DNA of 64,000 nucleotides, from assembly GCA_910587655.1 (NCBI GenBank), contig CAJUND010000002.1, positions 62,001 through 126,000 of the forward strand, given 5' to 3'. The stretch comes from an uncultured Agathobacter sp. (lineage in GTDB: Bacteria > Bacillota > Clostridia > Lachnospirales > Lachnospiraceae). A model generated the notes under the pieces. That model searched no databases. It saw only the letters and a program-made list of their open reading frames with translations, and had not been told where the DNA came from. Below, piece after piece: positions 57,818-64,000 of this stretch (the first letter of the stretch is position 1; the number at the start of each line of letters is the position of its first letter). Position numbers and translations under genes: made by a program.

Positions 57818-59172
57818 TGGACGAAAAAGAATATCTGAAAAAAGAGGTGTCAGAACACCGGAGAAAATTAAATCTTGCCAGAACATTTAAAAGCTGTACG
57901 GTTTTTATGACGCTTGCGGGGATTGCGGCAATTCTGCTGGAAGGGATTTCACTGATTGTTCCGTTTTACTATGTGCATATGTTTTCCCTGGGTGTTATGA
58001 TAGCGGGAATCCTGTCAGGCATGATATATGCATTTGTAAAAAGAAGCGGCTTACATCATGCAGCCCACTGTCTTGATAAATTTGGATTAAAGGAACGAAT
58101 CCTTACCGCATATGAAAACCTAGAATCGGAAAACGAATTTATGCGCCTGCAGCGCAGTGATGCCGTCCAAAGGCTGAAGGAAAAAAAGCAGAAAGGAATG
58201 ATAAGGGTTTCAGTTCTTCCGGATAAAAGGCACCTGCTTGCCCTTGTACTGTCCCTTGGCGTTGCACTTGGTCTTTCCTTTGTACCGTCAGCATCAAGGG
58301 ATCTGGCAAAGGAGCTGCATGAAATCAGAGAGCAGGCAAAGGAAAAAGAAGAGGAGCTTGAAAAGCTGGTCAGGGAAATGGAACAGATTGATGCCGGGGC
58401 AATGACAGAGGAGCAGAAAGCGGCGCTTAAGGAAATGCTGGATTCTTTAAATATGTCCATGGAGGAGCTTGGGAAGGCGGATTCCGCAGAAACCCTTGCA
58501 GCGGCGGCGCAGAAGCTGGAGTATAAATACCAGCAGACTGCAGAAAGCCTTACAAATCTTGCCAGCGCATTAAAGGATCCGGGGATTGCGTCTGCAGCAC
58601 AGACGGCGCAGGCAAATGCAGATTCTGCGAATCCGAACGGGCAGGAAACCGCATCCGCAGGGGGCCAGGATGGTGACGGCTCAGACAGTGGAAACGGGAA
58701 TAATTCCTCCGGCAGCGGCGGAAATGGTGAAAGCGGAAACGGCAGCGGCGACGGGGATGGAAACGGAGACGGAGACGGCAGCGGCGACGGGGATGGAAAC
58801 GGAAACGGAGACGGCAGCGGAAATGGTAATGGAAACGGAAGCGGTAATGGGAACGGCAGCGGAAACGGAAATGGAAATGGAGGCGGCAGCGGCTCCGGAA
58901 GGGGAACCGGTTCCGGAAGCAACCGGCATGATTATGTCAGTGTGCCAAATGGCGTGGGAGATGATCCTTCCGTAAGCGGAAATAAAACCGGGGATGACGA
59001 CAGCGATTATTACAGGGCACAGAACGGACTGGCGTGGAACGGGGATCATGTGAGTCTGGATTCTGTGATCAGCAGTTATACAGAAAATGCATATACCGGA
59101 ATTGATTCCGGCAAATACCCGAATGGAATGCAGGATATCATCAAGGATTATTTTCAGAATTTAAATGATTAG
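57817..59172 (+). CDS. Membrane protein with coiled coil and Gly/Asn/Asp/Ser-rich region
   Basis: The 451-residue protein starts at ATG 57817, overlapping the permease stop (TAATG). It has two helices at about 26-49 and 51-72, a third at about 140-156, then a charged, coiled-coil-like region at about 160-255 (EIREQAKEKEEELEKLVREM and following). A low-complexity stretch at about 288-370, almost only G, N, D and S, comes next. The final 80 residues are polar and mostly acidic. I do not recognise the family; the layout resembles DUF4175-type proteins found in MoxR/VWA operons, without certainty. The glycine-rich part is likely extracytoplasmic and flexible. It precedes moxR by 16 bp. Confidence 0.7.
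   Translation: MDEKEYLKKEVSEHRRKLNLARTFKSCTVFMTLAGIAAILLEGISLIVPFYYVHMFSLGVMIAGILSGMIYAFVKRSGLHHAAHCLDKFGLKERILTAYENLESENEFMRLQRSDAVQRLKEKKQKGMIRVSVLPDKRHLLALVLSLGVALGLSFVPSASRDLAKELHEIREQAKEKEEELEKLVREMEQIDAGAMTEEQKAALKEMLDSLNMSMEELGKADSAETLAAAAQKLEYKYQQTAESLTNLASALKDPGIASAAQTAQANADSANPNGQETASAGGQDGDGSDSGNGNNSSGSGGNGESGNGSGDGDGNGDGDGSGDGDGNGNGDGSGNGNGNGSGNGNGSGNGNGNGGGSGSGRGTGSGSNRHDYVSVPNGVGDDPSVSGNKTGDDDSDYYRAQNGLAWNGDHVSLDSVISSYTENAYTGIDSGKYPNGMQDIIKDYFQNLND
58680..58920 (+). repeat. In-frame GC-rich tandem repeat encoding Gly-Asn/Asp/Ser
   Basis: About 240 bp are built from GGNAAC, GGNAGC, GGNGAC and GGNGAT six-mers with many near-exact copies, for example two copies of a unit encoding GSGDGDGNG at about 58744 and 58780. 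Such tracts can expand or shrink by slippage. It lies inside the gene at 57817, in frame. The long opposite-strand frame here is a shadow. Confidence 0.85.
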
Positions 59173-59188
59173 AGGAGCAGAAAACAGT

Positions 59189-60145
59189 ATGACAGAGTTA
59201 GAAATGTGCCAGCAGAAAGTAATGGAATGTGAAAACGAGATAAAAAAGGGCATTATCGGACAGCAGGAGATTATCAGGCAGGTAATGCTTGCCATGCTTT
59301 CAGACGGTAATGTGCTGCTGGAAGGAATGCCGGGTCTGGGAAAAACCATGCTGGTCCGTACCATTGGGAAGGTGTTTGACCTTTCCTTTAAACGGATTCA
59401 GTTTACTCCTGACCTGATGCCGAGTGATGTAACAGGAACAAATATCATGGTAAGGGAAGAGGGGAAAAGTGAATTTACGTTTTCCCAGGGACCGGTGTTT
59501 GCCAACCTGGTACTTGCGGATGAAATTAACCGTGCCACTCCCAAAACGCAGTCTGCGCTGCTGGAAGCCATGCAGGAGCATACCGTGACAGTAGGAACGG
59601 TATCCCATCAGCTGCCGGAGCCGTTTCTGGTGCTTGCCACACAGAATCCCATTGAAAATGAAGGTACCTATCCGCTTCCGGAGGCTCAGCTGGACCGGTT
59701 TTTATTTAAGATACTGGTGGAGTTTCCTTCAAAAGAAGAGCTGCGGGGGATTGTAAACCTGACAGAGGGGCAGACACAGCCGGAAATCGCACATATCATG
59801 GATGCAGAAGAGCTGGTGAAGGCACGCTCTTTTGTTTCCCAGGTTCCAGTGGCGGATGCCGTGATGGATTATATTCTGGACCTGGTAATGGCAACGCATG
59901 AAGAACATTCTTATCTGAGGGAAGGTGCGAGTCCGCGTGCCGCACAGGCAATCATTCGTACATCAAGGGCGAGGGCATTTATGGAAGGAAGATTTAATGT
60001 TTCGTTTGATGATGTGAAAAGTGTTGCATGCCCTGTCCTGCGGCACAGAATCATATTAAGTTTTGATGCAATTTCTGACGGGGTTTCAGAAGACACGGTG
60101 ATTAACCAGATAATTGAATCAAAGGAAAAGAATTTATATGCTTGA
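59189..60145 (+). CDS. MoxR-family AAA+ ATPase
   Basis: The 318-residue AAA+ protein has Walker A GMPGLGKT at residues 46-53, the hallmark GPVFANLVLADEINRATPKT with Walker B, sensor 1 LATQNPIENEGTYPLPEAQ and the arginine-finger region, then LDRFL. The C-terminal lid contains the MoxR signature with GASPRAAQA. MoxR proteins act as chaperones that activate VWA-domain partners, which here are encoded directly downstream (DUF58 and the giant VWA protein). An in-frame ATG at 59165 overlaps the previous gene; ATG 59189 is chosen with GAGGAG upstream. It is cytoplasmic. Confidence 0.93.
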   Translation: MTELEMCQQKVMECENEIKKGIIGQQEIIRQVMLAMLSDGNVLLEGMPGLGKTMLVRTIGKVFDLSFKRIQFTPDLMPSDVTGTNIMVREEGKSEFTFSQGPVFANLVLADEINRATPKTQSALLEAMQEHTVTVGTVSHQLPEPFLVLATQNPIENEGTYPLPEAQLDRFLFKILVEFPSKEELRGIVNLTEGQTQPEIAHIMDAEELVKARSFVSQVPVADAVMDYILDLVMATHEEHSYLREGASPRAAQAIIRTSRARAFMEGRFNVSFDDVKSVACPVLRHRIILSFDAISDGVSEDTVINQIIESKEKNLYA

Positions 60146-61013
60146 TTCCAATGTTTATGACACGCTTTCCAGGCTGTCGTTAAAAATGGCGCATAAGAGC
60201 AGCCTGAATATGTCCGGGAACCGTAAATCCATACAAAAAGGGATATCCGCCGAGTTTTCAGATTTCCGGGAATATATGCCGGGAGATGATTTAAGACGGC
60301 TGGACTGGAATGTTTATGCCAGGCTGGATAAAATGTATATCAGGGAATATATGGAAGAAAAAGAAGCGGTGGTATCCGTGCTGTTAGATACGAGCGCTTC
60401 CATGGATTACGGAAAAAAGAAAAAATCCGAGCTTGCGAAAGACCTTGTCTCTGTTGTGTCGTTTCTTGCGCTTAACAATATGGACAGGCTGGTAGTTTAT
60501 GATATGAAGGACATGAACCGCGGACTGATGCCCGGAAGTGGAAGGAATGCCTTTTCCAGGGTGTTAAAGTGGCTGGAAGCCAGAACCTTCGGCGGGGAAG
60601 CGGATATGTTAAAGGCTGCCAGACAGATGAAACACCGCGGGCCGGGAGTAACGGTTATGATCAGTGATTTTTTGCATCCGGCGCTGTTTACTGATGACGG
60701 TCCGCAGTATGAAAAGCTGCTGCAGTATCTGGCTTACCGCAGGCAGCGTCCTGTGATTCTGCATACGCTTGCGGAAGAAGAACTTAAGGTCAGCATGGAA
60801 GGTACGTTAAACCTGATTGACATGGAAACGAACGGAAAGCTCAGGATTACTATGGATGCAGCTGCGGTAAACAGCTATGAAAGAGAGCTGAAAAAGCTTC
60901 TTTCCCGTATGAAAAAAGGCTGCACGCCGCATGGTTCCTATGTGCTCTGTGATACTGCAAAGGACAGGAACCAGCTTATTTTTGAGGATTTAAGGGTGTT
61001 ATATGATATTTGA
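60138..61013 (+). CDS. DUF58 domain protein (VWA-like partner of MoxR)
   Basis: This 291-residue protein has the DUF58 core: EYMPGDDLRRLDWNVYARLD (residues 45-64), the usual Y-x-x-G-D-x-x-R-x-x-D-W motif, and a VWA-like strand VSVLLDTSASMDYG near residue 78. In the last, D-T-S-A-S keeps the metal-site D-x-S-x-S. A later MISDF strand and a C-terminal helical part complete it. No membrane helix is seen, unlike many DUF58 proteins. It overlaps moxR by 8 nt and the next gene by 11 nt, so the three are translationally coupled. DUF58 and MoxR commonly work as a pair; the client is unknown. Confidence 0.92.
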   Translation: MLDSNVYDTLSRLSLKMAHKSSLNMSGNRKSIQKGISAEFSDFREYMPGDDLRRLDWNVYARLDKMYIREYMEEKEAVVSVLLDTSASMDYGKKKKSELAKDLVSVVSFLALNNMDRLVVYDMKDMNRGLMPGSGRNAFSRVLKWLEARTFGGEADMLKAARQMKHRGPGVTVMISDFLHPALFTDDGPQYEKLLQYLAYRRQRPVILHTLAEEELKVSMEGTLNLIDMETNGKLRITMDAAAVNSYERELKKLLSRMKKGCTPHGSYVLCDTAKDRNQLIFEDLRVLYDI

Positions 61014-64000
61014 GAGTTTATGGCCGCTTGCATTTTTACTTGCGGTCCCTGTTGTAATCATTCTGTATCTGCTGGTGCCAAAGGGGAAGGATTATAAGAT
61101 TTCATCAAACCTTCTCTGGGAAAAACTGTTTAAAAACCAGCAGTCCAAAACCTTTCTGGAAAAATTTATCCATAACCTGCTGATGTATCTGCAGATTGCC
61201 GTTATTCTGCTTCTGGTGCTTGCGCTGATGTCGCCTTATATCCGAAGGCAGGGAAATGGCAGCGGGAATGTTATTTTTGTACTGGATACCAGCGGGAGCA
61301 TGCAGCACAAAAATTCCGGCGGGGAAACCAGACTGGAGGAAGCGGTGAATGAAATTCATGATTTCATTGATGCATCTTCCGGTACGTTTTCCATTGTTAC
61401 CAGTGACGGAACGGGAACATCCCTGCTTTCTGTGAATTCTTCCGACAAAAAAAGCCTCTATGACGCATTAAAAAAGGTCAGCTGCAGCGATACGGACGGG
61501 AAGATTTCGGAAGCGGTATCCACCGTCCAGTCATTAAGCGGCGGAAAAGACCAGAAAAAAGCGGACAGTGTGATAGTTTTTACGGACGGAACCGGAGCGG
61601 AGTCGGCGAAAGAATTTACCAGACTGGTATCCGCGGAAGTCCGTATTGTGGGAGAATCCACAAGTAATGTGGCAAACACCTTTCTTTCCCTTGGACAGGA
61701 AAAAGAAGGTTACACTGCTGTGGCAGGACTGGTGAATTACAGTGACCAGAAAGCGGAACTGGAAATTGCGCTGTATTCCGGTGACAGGCTTGCCGATATG
61801 CGCACAGTAAGCTTAAAGCCCGATGAAAGCAGTACCTGCCTGTTTCAGGATGTTGAAGTAAACGGTATATGCCGCACGGAAATTTCCGCGATTACATTTG
61901 AAAACGGGGATAAGGATTCCCTGAAGGAAGACAACTGCGCATATGCACTGACGGACGATGCAACGGCATTAAACGCCTGCCTGGTCGGCGAGGGAAATAT
62001 TTTTGTGGAAAAGGCATACCAGGCGCTTACCGGCCAGAGCCTTGCAAAAGCAGAGAATGAGGGCGATTTCGGAACAAAAGACGCAGTATTTATTTATGAT
62101 GCGGACAGTGAAAAAAAGCAGAATGAAGCAGTAAGCCGTATGGTTTTTGCTGACAGTACCCATGCCGCCGGAACAAAGAAAAATGTAAGCCTTGCAGCCT
62201 CCGAAACGGATATTACGGCAGGAATCAGCCGGTTTGCAGTCGGTGTCAATGAAACCCGTACTTATGAGCTGCCGGAGTGGGCGACTGGTTTTTTATGGAG
62301 CGGGGAGGAATGCGCTGCCTACTACGGGGTGCATGACGGCATCAGACAGGTGGTGCTTGGTTTTGATTTAAGGGAATCCGATTTTGCACTGCAGGCGGAA
62401 TTTCCGGTATTTATGGCAAATGCGCTGGGGTTTCTGGGAGACAGTTCCCTGCTTGCCCAAAATGTATACGAAGCCGGTGAAAAAGTAATCTTTCATCCGC
62501 AGCCGGATGTGGATACCGAAACACTTGCGGCAGATACCAAAAAGGCGGGAATCTATGAGGTAAATGCCGGAGGAAAAAAAGAATCCTATATCGTGCGGTT
62601 TGCCTGTGCGGGGCAGTCGGACGGCAGAAAGATGGCAGAAAGCTTCGGGGAAACAGGTTCCTACAGGGGGCAGCTGGTAAGAAAGCAGCTTCGCAGTGTA
62701 ATTCTTGTCATGGTACTGCTTTTGCTGCTTCTGGAGTGGATTTTGTATGTCAGGCAGATGCGTTACCGGGGAAAATTTTACCTTGCAGTCCGGGTAATTA
62801 CGGTCCTGCTGGTGCTTGGCGCGGTACTTGGACTGTCCGTAAACCGGCGGTCTGCGGCAAATACCACAGTTTTTCTGGTGGATATTTCAAACAGCAATGA
62901 GCAGAGCCTGGAACAGATGGACAGGTACCTGGCGGAAACGGTAAGTAAAATGCCGGACAAAAACCAGTACGGAATTGTAACCTTCGGAAGAAATTCCCTT
63001 GTGGAACAGTTTCTGACAGAAGAAAAGCATGTATCAAAGATTATGTCCATGCCCGATAAAACGGCAACCAATATGGAAGAGGCGATTTCCCGCGGACTGT
63101 CCATGATTCCGGACAACGGGGCAGGAAGGCTTGTGATACTGACAGACGGAAAGGAAACAAAGGGAAGCATTGCAAATACGGCTTCTGCGCTTGTGTCGCG
63201 TAATGTGGAGCTGCTGTCCCTTGTTTATGACGTGACGGGCGGAAAGGATACCTACATCGAAAATGTGGAGCTGCCGGACTATCTGTACGCCGGGGATTCC
63301 TATTCCATGACCGTGACCGTGGAAAGCAACTATGACACAGACGCCTCACTCCAGGTTCTGATGGGAACGGAATTAAAAAGTGAAACAAAGGTACATTTGA
63401 ACAAAGGCAGCAACCAGTTTGTGTTAAAGCAGAAGGTTTCCGGGGAAAATGTGGAAAGTTTCCAGGTACGGGTTGCGGCGCCGGGGGATACCTGTGAGGA
63501 AAACAACACATTTTCCGCATATTCCGTCGTGGACAGCATGCCGAAAATACTGGTGGTTACCGGTATGAAGGAAGACAACACCTATTTTAAGGCGCTGCTT
63601 ACGGCAGCCGGCTGCAATTACCAGACAGTGTCAGCGGTAAATGCACCGCAGTCCCTGGAGGAGATGCTGCAGTATAAGAGCATTATTCTGGAAAATGTAC
63701 ACCGCACGGATTTGCCGGAGGGATTTCTGGCAGGTGTGGACACTTATGTTAAGGATTACGGCTGCGGCATCATCTGCTGCGGCGGGGAAGAAAGCTATGC
63801 ATTAGGCGGTTACCGGGATACCGAGCTTGAAAAAGTGCTTCCTGTGGATATGCAGCTGCGCGGAACGAACCAGCTTCCTTCGCTTGGTATGGTAATGGTT
63901 ATCGACCACTCCGGGAGTATGTCGGATTCAGCGGAAGGCGCAGGCGGAGCCACAAATCTGGACCTTGCGATTGCCGCTGCAAATGCGGCAGTGGATGAAC
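61003..64000 (+). CDS. Giant BatA/VWA protein: BatA domain, VWA, membrane pair, VWA-like, amidotransferase-like, VWA; 3' truncated by window
   Basis: From ATG 61003 I translated the frame to base 64000 without meeting a stop: at least 999 residues, continuing beyond the window. It starts with the BatA-type N-terminus (helices at about 7-24 and 58-79). VWA1 (about 90-215) has DTSGSM and a later FTDGTG. A beta-rich region leads to a helix pair at about 565-583 and 596-613. A second VWA-like domain (from about 622) has DISNSN instead of D-x-S-x-S and keeps LTDGKET. Then come a CARDB-like part, a class I amidotransferase-like domain from about 846 (ILVVTGMKEDNTYFK, IICCGGEESYALGGY) without a visible catalytic Cys, and the start of a VWA with DHSGSM at about 967-972. 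It overlaps the DUF58 gene by 11 nt. It looks like two normally separate proteins fused. Confidence 0.88.
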   Translation, partial: MIFESLWPLAFLLAVPVVIILYLLVPKGKDYKISSNLLWEKLFKNQQSKTFLEKFIHNLLMYLQIAVILLLVLALMSPYIRRQGNGSGNVIFVLDTSGSMQHKNSGGETRLEEAVNEIHDFIDASSGTFSIVTSDGTGTSLLSVNSSDKKSLYDALKKVSCSDTDGKISEAVSTVQSLSGGKDQKKADSVIVFTDGTGAESAKEFTRLVSAEVRIVGESTSNVANTFLSLGQEKEGYTAVAGLVNYSDQKAELEIALYSGDRLADMRTVSLKPDESSTCLFQDVEVNGICRTEISAITFENGDKDSLKEDNCAYALTDDATALNACLVGEGNIFVEKAYQALTGQSLAKAENEGDFGTKDAVFIYDADSEKKQNEAVSRMVFADSTHAAGTKKNVSLAASETDITAGISRFAVGVNETRTYELPEWATGFLWSGEECAAYYGVHDGIRQVVLGFDLRESDFALQAEFPVFMANALGFLGDSSLLAQNVYEAGEKVIFHPQPDVDTETLAADTKKAGIYEVNAGGKKESYIVRFACAGQSDGRKMAESFGETGSYRGQLVRKQLRSVILVMVLLLLLLEWILYVRQMRYRGKFYLAVRVITVLLVLGAVLGLSVNRRSAANTTVFLVDISNSNEQSLEQMDRYLAETVSKMPDKNQYGIVTFGRNSLVEQFLTEEKHVSKIMSMPDKTATNMEEAISRGLSMIPDNGAGRLVILTDGKETKGSIANTASALVSRNVELLSLVYDVTGGKDTYIENVELPDYLYAGDSYSMTVTVESNYDTDASLQVLMGTELKSETKVHLNKGSNQFVLKQKVSGENVESFQVRVAAPGDTCEENNTFSAYSVVDSMPKILVVTGMKEDNTYFKALLTAAGCNYQTVSAVNAPQSLEEMLQYKSIILENVHRTDLPEGFLAGVDTYVKDYGCGIICCGGEESYALGGYRDTELEKVLPVDMQLRGTNQLPSLGMVMVIDHSGSMSDSAEGAGGATNLDLAIAAANAAVDE

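Noticed and set aside
58680..58920. CRISPR-like or VNTR array
   Set aside because: Units are six-base, in frame within a gene, and have no unique spacers; it is a coding tandem repeat.
58056..58922. Long - strand frame of 288 codons rich in proline, serine and leucine
   Set aside because: It is the reverse of the Gly/Asn/Asp repeat and coiled-coil region of the + strand gene at 57817. Low-complexity proline runs mirror the repeat, and there is no ribosome binding site.
1..64000. Insertion sequences, prophage genes, integrases, tRNA or rRNA genes
   Set aside because: No transposase-like or integrase-like frames, att-like repeats, cloverleaf or rRNA stretches were recognised; base composition looks even along the window by eye.

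Overview
The window looks like a chromosomal segment of a spore-forming, low-to-moderate GC Firmicute of the Clostridia, most likely Lachnospiraceae. The basis is gene content and order: der-plsY-gpsA, a dcw cluster running straight into ftsZ-spoIIGA-sigE with sigG nearby, DUF1540, tandem class B penicillin-binding proteins, strong AGGAGG ribosome binding sites and sigma-A type promoters. The assignment is inference; no 16S or other marker search was possible. I see no rRNA, tRNA, CRISPR array, insertion sequence or prophage. About 91% of the window is protein coding, mostly on the + strand.

Region 1 (1-9952): end of der, then plsY and gpsA (glycerophospholipid precursors), dut, a phosphoribosyltransferase-like protein with a degenerate PRPP loop, an orphan sugar-ABC ATPase followed by a CdaR/PucR-type regulator, and a parE-parC topoisomerase IV pair. 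Region 2 (9953-19809): a tetrahydrofolate riboswitch with a visible anti-Shine-Dalgarno element controls folT-folC, followed by a HAD phosphatase and a CPBP membrane protease; then gltB-gltD glutamate synthase preceded by a perfect 16-bp inverted repeat. Region 3 (19810-25867): two chemoreceptor genes around dtd (the first is interrupted by a frameshift), a secreted four-repeat Big_2 protein and a Cof-type HAD phosphatase. Region 4 (25868-36353): CIRCE-controlled groES-groEL, degV, purA, a divergent MATE/AraC pair, a SEC-C protein, thrS and a DUF1540 protein.

Region 5 (36354-49507): lgt, then mraZ-rsmH-ftsL-pbp-pbp-murD-ftsW-ftsQ-ftsZ. The cluster has probable MraZ boxes in the mraZ leader and lacks mraY, murE, murF and murG. 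It runs into spoIIGA-sigE. A 16-bp stem between ftsZ and spoIIGA would bury the spoIIGA ribosome binding site in read-through RNA, while a putative Spo0A-driven promoter sits in its loop. Region 6 (49508-53830): a beta-CASP RNase-like protein, fabF, a Bfd-like [2Fe-2S] protein, sigG on the - strand, and a 44-codon acidic ORF whose promoter overlaps a sigma-G-like promoter of sigG.

Region 7 (53831-64000, cut by the window end): a tightly overlapped operon of a signal-anchored envelope protein, ABC ATPase, ABC-2 type permease, Gly/Asn/Asp-rich membrane protein, MoxR ATPase, DUF58 protein and a very large BatA/VWA/amidotransferase-like/VWA protein that stays open to the last base. I consider this MoxR-DUF58-VWA plus ABC exporter locus the best candidate for an under-described multi-component system. 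Its function cannot be read from the sequence.
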